Shown here: positions 35,679 through 45,214 of the stretch, in pieces | Position numbering within the stretch: the first letter of the stretch is position 1 | Layout: each line of letters begins with the position of its first letter | Source: Marisediminitalea oceani | GTDB lineage: Bacteria > Pseudomonadota > Gammaproteobacteria > Enterobacterales > Alteromonadaceae | Length of the DNA stretch: 64,000 bases | NCBI RefSeq assembly: GCF_003731635.1 | Contig: NZ_RCUA01000065.1 | Coordinates: 35,000-98,999, forward strand | Direction: 5' to 3' | Program-made: the position numbers and the translations under genes | Notes under the pieces: model-generated | The model's database searches: none | What the model was told of the DNA's origin: nothing | The model's input: the letters and a program-made list of their open reading frames with translations, nothing else

Positions 35679-36572
35679 TTGGATAGTTTTGAAGGGATCG
35701 TCGAATTTATAGCGGTAGCTGAGAGCAGAGGTTTTTCAGCCGCGGCCAAACAGCTCGGTTGTAGCACCAGCCATGTGAGTCGTCAGCTGGCCAGACTGGA
35801 GGAGCGCCTGGGGTGTGTTTTACTTTCACGTACCACCCGGCTGGTGAGTTTGACTGACACTGGCGCGGTGTATTATCAGCAGGTTAAAGATCTGCTCACC
35901 GGCTTACAGCAAGCTAATGAGCTGGTGAATCTACAGCAAATTAATCTTACCGGTACTTTACGAGTAAGTGCGGCTGGTGGCTTTGCCGAACACTATGTGG
36001 CCCCGGCGCTGATGAGTTTTGCTCAGGCCCACCCTGAGTTAACCATTGATATGGACTTTAACAGTCGCATGGTTAACTTTGTTGAAGACGGCATTGATTT
36101 TGCCATTCGCTATGGTGAGCTCTCCGATTCGAGCCTGATCGCTCGTAAACTGGTTAACCGGCCAATGATGGCAGTAGCCGCCCATGATTACCTTCAACAA
36201 TATGGTGAGCCGAACCAGCCGGGCGATTTAAAAAATCATAGTTGTATTGTTACCAATAATGATACCTGGAAGTTCATCCATAATGGCGTACCGGAAAGTG
36301 TAAAAGTAAAAGGGCGCTGGCGAAGCAATAACGCTAATGCTGTGTTGCAAGCTTGTGAGCAGGGGCTGGGCATAGCCTACATGCCCAAAAGCACGTTTAC
36401 CGAAGCAGTGAAAGGCGGCCGCGTGACCCCGATACTACAACCCTATTGGGGAAGCGGCTCAAGTAGCTGGATTGTTTATCAGAACAGGCGCTTTATGCCC
36501 CTGCGGACCCGTATGGCCATTGATTTTCTGGTGCAGTATTTTGCCCGGTGGCGAGAAGATGAGGATATATAA
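35679..36572 (+). CDS. LysR family transcriptional regulator
   Basis: A 297-aa LysR regulator. The DNA-binding domain is FEGIVEFIAVAESRGFSAAAKQLG followed by SHVSRQLARLEERLGCVLL. The frame is open from 35637, but the TTG at 35679 is preceded by AGAGG at 7 bases and gives the normal family start (LDSFEGIVEF), so it is preferred. It is divergent from the DJ-1/PfpI gene, its likely target. Confidence 0.82.
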   Translation: MDSFEGIVEFIAVAESRGFSAAAKQLGCSTSHVSRQLARLEERLGCVLLSRTTRLVSLTDTGAVYYQQVKDLLTGLQQANELVNLQQINLTGTLRVSAAGGFAEHYVAPALMSFAQAHPELTIDMDFNSRMVNFVEDGIDFAIRYGELSDSSLIARKLVNRPMMAVAAHDYLQQYGEPNQPGDLKNHSCIVTNNDTWKFIHNGVPESVKVKGRWRSNNANAVLQACEQGLGIAYMPKSTFTEAVKGGRVTPILQPYWGSGSSSWIVYQNRRFMPLRTRMAIDFLVQYFARWREDEDI

Positions 36573-36735
36573 CATTATCCAGCGTGGCTTTAGTAGTAAT
36601 CAACTTGCTGAATTGGCAACAAGTTGAGCTTATCCCTGATAAATCACGTAGGTACCTATAATGATTATGAATAGCGTGTCGCATTAGCGTGTGACGAGTA
36701 GTGCGCTAACAACGAATTAGGTAGGGAGCCTCATT

Positions 36736-37911
36736 ATGCAAAAAATACCCGCGCGGAAAAAGCTACTGTTTTTTATGACGCTACTCACCACATCGTTTGT
36801 GGCGTTTGCTCAAAGTGCCTCGTCAGCACAAGTTAAGATGGAAGGCAGCGAGGGCACAATGCTCACTGGCCAGGTAATGGCCTCGTTTGATCAACCCTGG
36901 GCAATGACATTTTTACCGGATGGCCACAGTCTGGTAACCGAAAAAGAAGGTGTCATCTGGCTGCTCGATAAAAATCAGCAAAAGCGGTTTTCAGTTGATA
37001 ACGTGCCAAGTGTTACCGCAAGAGGACAGGGTGGTCTGGGGGATGTGATTATCCATCCTGATTTTGCCACCAACAATACCGTTTATGTGTCGTACATTGA
37101 GCGCGACCCACAAGACGATGCGTTCAGCGGCGCTGTGATTGAGCGCGCCACGCTAAACATCACTAACAACAGCGCAAGCTTGTCAGACCGTGAGATTATC
37201 TGGCGCCAGTCACCTAAAGTGACCGGTAACGGGCACTATTCGCATCGCATGGTGTTTTCGCCCGACGGTTACTTGTTTATTACCTCAGGTGAAAGGCAAA
37301 AATTTACGCCAGCGCAAAATATGGCAATGAATCTGGGTAAAATCCTGCGCTTAAACGACGATGGCAGTGTGCCGGACGATAATCCTTTTGCCGGCAACGG
37401 CAATGTTACCGGGCAAATATGGACCCTTGGTCACCGCAACCCGCTGGGTATCGATTTTGATGCCGAGGGCAATCTGTGGGCGCATGAAATGGGGCCTCGC
37501 CACGGTGATGAGCTTAATATTATTGAAAGAGGCCGCAACTATGGTTATCCCATGGTTTCACAGGGCGACCATTATTCGGGTACAAAAATTCCCAACCATG
37601 AAGACTTCCCGATCTTTAAATCGCCAGAAAAGGCCTGGGTTCCTGCTATCAGTCCGGCTGGGTTCATTATTTATAAAGGAACTATGTTCAGCGACTGGAC
37701 CGGCAATGGTTTCATTGGCGGGCTGTCTTCTAAGGCCTTAGTGCGCGTGGCTTTTGATAAGGATGACAAAGGCGCCTGGAAGGTCGAAGAGGCAGAGCGT
37801 TATGAGTGGGGGAAACGGGTTCGCGAAGTCGAGCAGGATGATAAAGGCAACATCTATGTGCTGGAAGACAAAGAGGGTGGCCGCTTAATCAAAATTCAGC
37901 ATAACAATTAA
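36736..37911 (+). CDS. PQQ-dependent aldose sugar dehydrogenase (soluble GDH-like)
   Basis: A 391-aa protein with a signal peptide (cleavage near SSAQ) and a six-bladed propeller of the soluble glucose dehydrogenase/YliI family, which oxidise aldoses with PQQ and calcium in the periplasm. Landmarks: FDQPWAMTFLPDG at the start, NGHYSHRMVFSPDG, LGHRNPLGIDFD, and HEMGPRHGDELNII with the His and Arg that contact PQQ in the family. GGGAG precedes the ATG. It is a single gene between LysR and an intergenic stretch. No PQQ biosynthesis genes are in the window. Confidence 0.87.
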   Translation: MQKIPARKKLLFFMTLLTTSFVAFAQSASSAQVKMEGSEGTMLTGQVMASFDQPWAMTFLPDGHSLVTEKEGVIWLLDKNQQKRFSVDNVPSVTARGQGGLGDVIIHPDFATNNTVYVSYIERDPQDDAFSGAVIERATLNITNNSASLSDREIIWRQSPKVTGNGHYSHRMVFSPDGYLFITSGERQKFTPAQNMAMNLGKILRLNDDGSVPDDNPFAGNGNVTGQIWTLGHRNPLGIDFDAEGNLWAHEMGPRHGDELNIIERGRNYGYPMVSQGDHYSGTKIPNHEDFPIFKSPEKAWVPAISPAGFIIYKGTMFSDWTGNGFIGGLSSKALVRVAFDKDDKGAWKVEEAERYEWGKRVREVEQDDKGNIYVLEDKEGGRLIKIQHNN

Positions 37912-38111
37912 TTCGTAATCCGGATGACAGCATGGCTTTGGCCATGCTCTTCCGGTTGTTATCTTCTCTATGCAGTGCCAGCTGTTTGCGACAGCATGTC
38001 AAATCACTGTGCATACCGACGGAAAAATTGACTTAACACTTTGTCTCCAAAGAGTTTTTATACCTGTAGATGTAAAGCAATACGCCTGACAAGTTGTTTG
38101 TCGGATAAACA

Positions 38112-38345
38112 GTGTGTATAAGCTGTCATAAATTAACGCAAGCGCCAGACCTGACTATCAGTTTTAAAGCTCTAATGGCAATTGCCGATAGTTGTTTTTA
38201 TGCCGCTAAAGCGGCTGGTAATAATACCCGGATTGGCGTGGAGTCTGCGCAGGATCCTATGCTATTTGAGGGTGAGGCATTGTTACCGCGAATAGAAAGT
38301 TTATTGGATAACGAACTGGTCGTTTTCCGACGCGCTGGTGGCTAG
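38112..38345 (+). pseudogene. Remnant of a GGDEF-domain protein
   Basis: A 77-codon frame whose middle (ALMAIADSCFYAAKAAGNNTRIGV) matches the C-terminal end of GGDEF domains (ALxxADxALYxAKxxGRNRV). The GGDEF active-site motif and the rest of the domain are missing upstream. Flanking sequence 37912-38111 holds only an AGCATGGC/GCCATGCT hairpin and no other recognisable coding. It lies directly ahead of an intact GGDEF-EAL gene but is not part of it. Confidence 0.5.
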
Positions 38346-38457
38346 TTGGCGATTATGGAAAACACGGTAATTATTTGGAATTGAGCTAAACTTTCTATAA
38401 GTGTACGATTATGAAAGAAATTTACAAAACACTGCTTAGTGCTTGTATAGGAAGACA

Positions 38458-40179
38458 ATGTTTTCAGATAAACGGGAAATGACAAACTTCGGCGACTCCT
38501 ATGATGCGGCAGAACTGAGATTTTTGGATCTTATCTGTTCACTTGCCAAAGTGTCTATTCAGGGGTACGACAAGCACAGAAATGTCATCTACTGGAATGA
38601 TTCGAGCGAAGAAATTTATGGGTTTCCTCGTGAAGAGGCCATCGGTAAAAAACTTGAAGAGCTGATTATTCCTCCTGCCATGCGGGATGAAGTGTTAATG
38701 CTGCACCAACAGTGGCTGGATCAGGGCATCCCAATCCCGTCTGCTCAGTTACCACTGCAACGTAAAGACGGCAGTATCGTGCACGTCTTCTCTTCGCATG
38801 TCATGCTCAAGGCCAATACTGATTCGCCGGAGATGTTTTGCATCGATATTGACCTGAGTGAACAGCATGCGGCGCGGGAAAAGCTGGAGCAGATGGCGTC
38901 TACCGATTTACTTACCGGTCTGCCCAATCGTCGTCATCTCGAAAACACCCTGCAGAGCCGCATTGAACAGGCTCAACAAACCGGTGATAACTTCGGGCTT
39001 TTCTTTCTCGATCTGGACATGTTTAAAGAGGTTAATGATACGCTGGGCCATTCCTGGGGCGATGAGCTGTTGCGAGCCGTTTCGCAACGCTTGCACGAGT
39101 GCCTTGACGGTAAAGGGCTCATTACCCGGTTTGGCGGTGATGAGTTTGTGGTGGTGAGCGATGCTCTGAATGAAACCGGTGCCAGTGAACTTGCTGGCAA
39201 GCTAACTGATTGCTTCGAGCAAGCATTTGAGCTGAGTGGTGAAAGTGTGCGAATTACCCTTAGCGTGGGCATTAGCCTGTATCCTAAGGATGGCGATAAA
39301 GCCGGCGATCTGCTCAAAAACGCGGATTTGGCCATGTACGATGCAAAAGCCAAGGGGCGCAATCGCTACGAATTTTTCAGTGAATCCCTGGCTTTGCAAC
39401 TTCAAGAGCAGCGCACCCTGGCCGCGCAGTTACACGAGTCGCTGAATAACAACGAATTTGAATTGGTGTATCAGCCGCAGTTTGATTTAACCACGGGTAG
39501 AATTGCTGCCTGTGAAGCCTTATTGCGCTGGCGGCCCTCTCAGGAAGTGGCCAGTGTTTCACCGGGGGTTTTTATTCCGGTTGCTGAGCGCACCGATCTT
39601 ATCCTGCATATTGGTCGCTGGGTGATGGAGCAGGCCTGTCGGCAGGTTAAGGCATGGCGTGATCAAGGCATTAAAATTCGGGTCGACATCAACGTGTCTG
39701 GTCGGGAATTGGTTGAGCCTGGTTACTTTGCCGGGCTCGATGATTGCCGTGCGCGTTACGGGCTCGAACCTCAGGATATTGGTATCGAACTTACCGAGAA
39801 TATCCTCATTAAAGCGGGTAGCGACGCACTCGAAGAGCTTAAAAAACAGCGTGAAAAAGGTGTTGAAATCTCGGTAGACGATTTTGGTGTGGGTTATTCA
39901 TCGCTGAGTTATCTGAAACACTTCCCGGTGAGTCATCTTAAAATTGACCGTACGTTCCTGAAAGATGCCCCTGAAAGTGCTTACGACGGCGCACTGATGG
40001 AAGCAATCGTAAATGTGGGTCACAAGCTCGACTTATTTATTGTAGCCGAGGGCGTAGAAACCGCTGAGCAGTCCCGCTATTGTCAGGAGCTCAAAGTTGA
40101 GTACGCTCAGGGCTTTTTGTACGCTAAGCCAATGCCAGCCCGCGAGCTTGAAGTCCTTCTTATTAGTAGTAAAAAATAA
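38458..40179 (+). CDS. PAS-GGDEF-EAL cyclic-di-GMP enzyme
   Basis: A 573-aa cytoplasmic protein. PAS domain about 25-140 (IYGFPREEAIGKKLEELI); GGDEF domain about 145-305 with intact RFGGDEF near 225; EAL domain about 320-565 with CEALLRW near 351, ELTENIL and DDFGVGYSSL. Both catalytic signatures are preserved, so it may make and degrade cyclic di-GMP. The inhibitory I-site is degenerate (DGKG in place of RxxD), so product inhibition is not expected. The ATG at 38458 has AGGA 5-6 bases upstream; an earlier TTG is less likely. Confidence 0.9.
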   Translation: MFSDKREMTNFGDSYDAAELRFLDLICSLAKVSIQGYDKHRNVIYWNDSSEEIYGFPREEAIGKKLEELIIPPAMRDEVLMLHQQWLDQGIPIPSAQLPLQRKDGSIVHVFSSHVMLKANTDSPEMFCIDIDLSEQHAAREKLEQMASTDLLTGLPNRRHLENTLQSRIEQAQQTGDNFGLFFLDLDMFKEVNDTLGHSWGDELLRAVSQRLHECLDGKGLITRFGGDEFVVVSDALNETGASELAGKLTDCFEQAFELSGESVRITLSVGISLYPKDGDKAGDLLKNADLAMYDAKAKGRNRYEFFSESLALQLQEQRTLAAQLHESLNNNEFELVYQPQFDLTTGRIAACEALLRWRPSQEVASVSPGVFIPVAERTDLILHIGRWVMEQACRQVKAWRDQGIKIRVDINVSGRELVEPGYFAGLDDCRARYGLEPQDIGIELTENILIKAGSDALEELKKQREKGVEISVDDFGVGYSSLSYLKHFPVSHLKIDRTFLKDAPESAYDGALMEAIVNVGHKLDLFIVAEGVETAEQSRYCQELKVEYAQGFLYAKPMPARELEVLLISSKK

Positions 40180-40239
40180 AAGTGAACCGGTGAGTTCACT
40201 TTTAATATAGAGTCGAGGTAAATTTAAAAGTAGAGATAT

Positions 40240-42549
40240 TTATTGGAAAGTATTAGAGCGCTTTTCATCTTTCCCAAATTGTCCCCATTGGACATCACCG
40301 TGATTATCGCCACCGAGGTCATAAACGAAAACGACTGGCGCTTTAGTTTCAGAACTACCAGATAGAACTATTTCATTGCGCCCATCTAAATCTATATCAC
40401 CGATGGCTGGAGTAATCGGAATTCCGTGGACACTCGCAAAGTCATCTATTATTTTGGGGAACCCTGATAAAAGCTTACCATGATTACTGAAGGCTAGAAG
40501 ACGTCCTCTACCTTCGATTGGTCTAAAACCATATTGTGTAGCATCATCCCCTATAGTTACACTAGGTCCATGATTCTTAAAGTAAATAACTATATCTTGC
40601 GCTCCATCACCATCAATATCACCTACTACAGGATAAATACCAAGATGTGAAAATCCTCCCAAAAAATTATATCTTTGGGGCCAACCATCCAATATTTGAT
40701 ATCGATTCTGTTTATATGTGTAAACGAACAAATAAGAGTCGCCCGCCACAATAATCTCTGGTATATCATCATTTGTTAAATCAGCAAGAACAACGTGAGC
40801 ATTATGTCCCATTACTAATTTTTCCTGGGGGATGGTTGCTTCTTTTACTCCTTCCATATTGTAAATTTTAAAAATTTGAGTGCCTGGCATATTTTCCATC
40901 GAAATGATTTCATTTTCCCCGTCACCATCTACATCGCCTACTACCAAAGTGTATGCTATCGGAGATGAATCAATTATCGGGAACCCCTCTTTAACGTTGC
41001 CTTGCAAGTCCGTTAAAAATATCCCTTCTGCTGCTTGTTTGCTGGCAAACAAAAGCTCAGTTCCGGGGGAGTTATCTAATTGACCAACAATCGGAGGTCT
41101 GAAGAAGTCATTACATTGATCAAATTCAAGAAAGTCACAATATAAATCTTCTTCCAAAACGCCTTCGTTTGAATATCTTAAAATGTTTGAAGGAGGAGTC
41201 GGCAGAAATATGCTTTCTTGCTGCATATCGCCAAATTTTGCAGTGGTAGGTGGGTAAATACTATTGCCTGGTCGTTCGAATAATACAGTGTTATTCAAAA
41301 AACTATCTTTAATGCCTACAGCAGAAGCAATCAATTTGTAGGAGGGATTATGCGGGTCGTCAATAGCGGAGAATCCCATTACGCCTTCCCCTTGATTATA
41401 ACTAATGAGTTCAGTTCCTTCATGATTTAGCATTACAAGCCCACCACAAGGATAAATATTAACTATGATTTCCAGTTTTTCATCACCCTGTAAATTGGTT
41501 AGCAAAACACTGTTGTGAGGCCCGCCAAGATATTGGCATGTGGCATTTGTAATCCTATCTTTATCTTCATAGGGGAAACCCATTTCTAGGTTTGAGTTTC
41601 TTTCAAATTCCGCCTTTCCATAAACCTCATATGATTGAGCGTACGCTTTGGCTTTATTCACATCACCAATTATTGCATCAACTAATTGCTCATCTGATAA
41701 CTCCTGCCATCCAATAAATGAATTTCGGATGTCATGATGGTATTTATCAAGGTTACTACGAACAATATCAGTAATATTGTTCGTTTCAATAAAATCATCG
41801 GTCGGTACGTAAAAGTCTATTTCTGCATCTATCTCAATATCCAATGCTATATCAAAGCTGCCTAGTTTGCCGTTAGAATAAAGCTGATCCCAGTCTAGTA
41901 TCTGAAGCATCCAGGAAACATTTGTTTTGTAGTGATCTGGCAAAGTTTCTCCGTTAAGTGTCATATCCATTAAATGCATGTCTTCCTGACAATTTATTTC
42001 ACCAAACTTATTAACCCCGATGTAAAAAGATACTGTCGTTCCAGTGTTACAGTAGGTCGCTCCGCCTGCTTCTGTTCTATTTAGCGACGTGCCTTGTTCG
42101 TCTAATTTATATTCAATGCCATAGACCAAACCTAAATGGTGTACAAAGCCATTGAGACGATGAGATTCGCGATAAGTGATATTAATAATGCTGGGAGCGC
42201 TTTCAACTTTGCCATCGTTAACGGTCAATTTAATTTGGTATTCCCCGATTTTATTTGCCGAAAATTCAGTTGTTGCAGCCCTGTCATTTGAAAAGGAATA
42301 TAGACTATCTTCGGGAGCGCTGAGTACGTCCCAACGATATGTTAATGTGTCACCATCTTGATCAGTCCCAGATCCGTTAAGCGTTATGTTCTCGCCTATA
42401 TTAACTTCCTTATTTACGCCGGCATTTGCGACAGGTTGATGATTTTGTGAGGCAGATTTATCGGTCTCCCCGGCTCCCCCTCCACATGCACTGAGTAAGA
42501 TAATTAGAACGCAAAAAAAGACAGTGTTTTTATAATTCATTTGATACAT
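40240..42549 (-). CDS. Lipoprotein with PKD-like domain and FG-GAP/VCBS-type repeats
   Basis: A 769-aa protein with a lipoprotein signal ending LLSACGGG, so it is probably anchored in the outer membrane. Residues about 38-125 form a PKD/cadherin-like domain (PVANAGVNKEVNIGE, DGDTLTYRWDV). The C-terminal half carries several calcium-loop repeats of the FG-GAP/VCBS type (GDVDGDGENEI, ADLTNDDIPEI, GDIDGDGAQDI, GDIDLDGRNEI), predicted to fold as a propeller. No catalytic domain was recognised. The gene is visibly AT-richer than its neighbours, hinting at acquisition. Start could be this ATG or the one three codons later. Confidence 0.75.
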   Translation of the reverse strand: MYQMNYKNTVFFCVLIILLSACGGGAGETDKSASQNHQPVANAGVNKEVNIGENITLNGSGTDQDGDTLTYRWDVLSAPEDSLYSFSNDRAATTEFSANKIGEYQIKLTVNDGKVESAPSIINITYRESHRLNGFVHHLGLVYGIEYKLDEQGTSLNRTEAGGATYCNTGTTVSFYIGVNKFGEINCQEDMHLMDMTLNGETLPDHYKTNVSWMLQILDWDQLYSNGKLGSFDIALDIEIDAEIDFYVPTDDFIETNNITDIVRSNLDKYHHDIRNSFIGWQELSDEQLVDAIIGDVNKAKAYAQSYEVYGKAEFERNSNLEMGFPYEDKDRITNATCQYLGGPHNSVLLTNLQGDEKLEIIVNIYPCGGLVMLNHEGTELISYNQGEGVMGFSAIDDPHNPSYKLIASAVGIKDSFLNNTVLFERPGNSIYPPTTAKFGDMQQESIFLPTPPSNILRYSNEGVLEEDLYCDFLEFDQCNDFFRPPIVGQLDNSPGTELLFASKQAAEGIFLTDLQGNVKEGFPIIDSSPIAYTLVVGDVDGDGENEIISMENMPGTQIFKIYNMEGVKEATIPQEKLVMGHNAHVVLADLTNDDIPEIIVAGDSYLFVYTYKQNRYQILDGWPQRYNFLGGFSHLGIYPVVGDIDGDGAQDIVIYFKNHGPSVTIGDDATQYGFRPIEGRGRLLAFSNHGKLLSGFPKIIDDFASVHGIPITPAIGDIDLDGRNEIVLSGSSETKAPVVFVYDLGGDNHGDVQWGQFGKDEKRSNTFQ

Positions 42550-42796
42550 CCATGTTTTTTAACTGAAATCCAGAGTGGATTTAGTTACGTTCCTGTTAAT
42601 TTTAATGGCCCGATTAGATCATAAAACTAAAAATTAGACAATAGACTCAAATTGATCATGAGCGCGATAAGCTGGATGGTTGAATTTACACCGACTGTTG
42701 TGACTATTAATTATTTGCCGATAAGCCGGAGGAATTAGAACCAAAGAAGAGCATCCTATTTTGGTGCTCCCCTGGTTTTGTGACGTTACCTGAAGC

Positions 42797-43768
42797 TTAT
42801 TTTTTGCGCATCAGTTGTAGCTGGGTGAAAAGCGGGAAGTGATCGGAGCCATACCCCGGTAGCCTTTCTACTCTTACCATCTCGAAATCCTTCGAGTGAA
42901 AAATGTGATCCAGCGGCCAGCGCACCAGCGGATATTTAGCGTGAAAGGTATTATAAAAGCCGCGCCCGATTCGGGGATCCTGGGCCTTGCTAAGCTTGCG
43001 GAAGCGTCGTGTGCTCGGCGACCAGGCCACGTCGTTTAAATCGCCGGATACAATCACCGGGTCGTTGTGTTCGGCCATTTCTTTGCCAATGATGGCTAAC
43101 TCGGTATCCCGCGGGGCGGCAGACTCATTCTCGGTTGGGCTTGGCGGTTTGGGATGCAGAAAATAAACGGTTACCTGAGTGCCATTGATGTCGATTTGTA
43201 CTTCCATAGACGGCACGTCATCTTCCACCACATAGCGGATCTGTTCGCCTTGAAAAGGTAGCTTGCTGTATAAATGCATGCCATAAAGATTTTCCAGCGG
43301 GCAGGCCAGGCGGTGCGGATACTCGGAGTGAATCGATGACATCGCGTCCTGCCAGTCATGGTTACTTTCCAGCAGGATTAGCATATCAGGCTGATATTGC
43401 CCCACCAGTTTCTTCAGCCCGTCGTAGTTATCGTTATACATATACACGTTACTGGTAAGAATACTCAGCGTACTGTTGTTATCCAGCTGGCTTATCTGCT
43501 TTACCTGCTTAGGCCAAAGCACAGTATAGGGGAGGATCCAAATCGCCTGATAGATACCTGCAAGTGCCAGGGCGGTCATCATCACTGCCGCTGTAACCGT
43601 GTGCTCCATCGCCTGAAAAGTCCAGCCAGTAATGCACAACAGAATGAGTACAAACAGCTGTAAACGGGGGAACTCCCACACTCTGATAAGCCAGTGTTTA
43701 CCGGGCAGGTGCGGAGCCAGAGTCGTAAACAGCATAAATAAGCTTGCGATGAGCAGCGTGATGTACAT
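42797..43768 (-). CDS. Endonuclease/exonuclease/phosphatase family membrane protein
   Basis: A 323-aa protein with three N-terminal membrane helices (about 3-18, 34-52 and 58-80) followed by an endonuclease/exonuclease/phosphatase domain. Family residues: TSNVYMYN, ILLESNHDW (metal Glu), SGDLNDVAWS and LPGYGSDHFPL with the terminal Asp-His pair. Such proteins hydrolyse phosphodiesters, but the substrate of this membrane-anchored subgroup is unknown. It is the only gene in its unit; 42550-42796 upstream of the lipoprotein gene shows no gene. Confidence 0.8.
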   Translation of the reverse strand: MYITLLIASLFMLFTTLAPHLPGKHWLIRVWEFPRLQLFVLILLCITGWTFQAMEHTVTAAVMMTALALAGIYQAIWILPYTVLWPKQVKQISQLDNNSTLSILTSNVYMYNDNYDGLKKLVGQYQPDMLILLESNHDWQDAMSSIHSEYPHRLACPLENLYGMHLYSKLPFQGEQIRYVVEDDVPSMEVQIDINGTQVTVYFLHPKPPSPTENESAAPRDTELAIIGKEMAEHNDPVIVSGDLNDVAWSPSTRRFRKLSKAQDPRIGRGFYNTFHAKYPLVRWPLDHIFHSKDFEMVRVERLPGYGSDHFPLFTQLQLMRKK

Positions 43769-43907
43769 TTGTCGTCCTTGATCAGCAGGTCCTGCAGGTA
43801 AGATACCTCTATTCCTTAACTTTTAATACTTTACTGCTGTATTCGAGCAACTATGGCGCTCAATTTTACTGGACCTTATAACTACTTTTATTATTTTGCT
43901 GCGCAGG

Positions 43908-44909
43908 CTAAATCTTCTTTGTTGAATGCCGGGCCATAATGGTTGGAATAAACTTGTAGGAGCGTTCTTCTGATGGTGTTTTTTCCTGAGCTAAATCCAT
44001 AGCAATGGTTGCCGCTGTTGAGGCCATTAACTTGATCGGGTAGTGCATAGTGGTTAACTTTGGCCGACAGTACTGAGCCAGAATAACATCGTCAAATCCC
44101 ATTACCGATACGTCGTTAGGCACATCCATATTATGGTCATAGAGCGTATTCATTACGCCAGAGGCCATGGCATCGTTATAGGCAAGCACTGCAGTAAACT
44201 CCGTCTGCGAGGCCAGCAGCTCCCGCATGGCTATTTCACCGCCTTGTTGGTTTGGTGACGAGATGGCAATGTGACTGTCCGGTAAAGGGATGTTGTGTTC
44301 GGCCAGGAAATTTCTGATACCTTGTAGTCTGTCCCGGGGATCTTCGATGTCAAAATCACTGCTGACAACAGCGATTTTTCGGTGCCCGAGGTTTACCACG
44401 TGCTCAGCCATTTTGTAGCCGCCAAGCACGTTGTCGAGCCATACGCATCGTTCACTGATTGCTTCGATATAACGGTTTATCAGTACAAAACCCGGCACCG
44501 TGCGGGCAATGTCGACCAGTGTTTTATCATCAAGAAATTTAGAGTGAACAATCATGGCTTTCACTCTGTGATCAAGCAGTGTTTCTATTGCGTCCAGTTC
44601 ACTACTGGCGCTGGATGAGCCTGAACTCATTAAGAGTTGCGAGTTTGATTCGCGGGCGACAGTTTCGATGGCATTGGCGTAGGTAGCAAAGAAAGGATCC
44701 ATCAATTCAGCCAATACTAACCCCAGCGACGTGCTTTTCTTATTGACCAGTGCTCTGGCATTAATATTTGGGCGATAGCCCATAGTCTTCATAACCTGTT
44801 TAACGTGCTCACGAGTTTTCAGGCCAACTTTGGGTCCATCATTAATCACGCGGGATACGGTTGCAGGGGAAACGTTTGCTGCTTTAGCTATATCTTTAAT
44901 AGTTGTCAC
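43908..44909 (-). CDS. LacI family transcriptional regulator
   Basis: A 333-aa LacI-type repressor: helix-turn-helix and hinge at the N-terminus (IKDIAKAANVSPATVSRVIND), then a periplasmic-binding-like ligand domain (LGLVLAELMDPFFA, GFDDVILAQYCRPKLTTM). It is divergent from the GH97 gene, and the 300 bp between them contains two palindromes of the LacI operator type. It is therefore the best candidate for the regulator of the glucosidase/TonB receptor regulon; the ligand is probably a sugar. Confidence 0.88.
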   Translation of the reverse strand: MTTIKDIAKAANVSPATVSRVINDGPKVGLKTREHVKQVMKTMGYRPNINARALVNKKSTSLGLVLAELMDPFFATYANAIETVARESNSQLLMSSGSSSASSELDAIETLLDHRVKAMIVHSKFLDDKTLVDIARTVPGFVLINRYIEAISERCVWLDNVLGGYKMAEHVVNLGHRKIAVVSSDFDIEDPRDRLQGIRNFLAEHNIPLPDSHIAISSPNQQGGEIAMRELLASQTEFTAVLAYNDAMASGVMNTLYDHNMDVPNDVSVMGFDDVILAQYCRPKLTTMHYPIKLMASTAATIAMDLAQEKTPSEERSYKFIPTIMARHSTKKI

Positions 44910-45129
44910 TTTATAACCTTAAATACTGCTCAAATAGCCGGGCCAGCGATTTTTTACTTCGCATTAACACTTTGCTTTGGTGAGAATAGCACAGCGCTTG
45001 TGTAATAAGCGAAACTAAAATGATTTTGCAATGAGTTTTTAGTCATATTGAAATTATACCTTAGTCCTGCTTTCCTTTAGTTGTAAATGCTTTTACCTAA
45101 AATTAACAAACTTTGTTGACAGAAAAGGG

Positions 45130-45165
45130 AAAACGTTTTACCTTTGTCTTAACTTAATCGATTAA
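45130..45165. promoter_or_regulatory. Paired LacI-type palindromes upstream of the GH97 gene
   Basis: AAAACGTTTT (45130-45139) and TTAATCGATTAA (45154-45165), centres 25 bp apart, 50-85 bp ahead of the glucosidase start. Both have the central CG of LacI-family operators. The same two boxes, in the same order relative to the gene, occur ahead of the TonB-dependent receptor. Confidence 0.65.
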
Positions 45166-45214
45166 CCTTCATCGAAATGCATCGCTGAAGAGATTTATTA
45201 GAGGAACGTTGATC

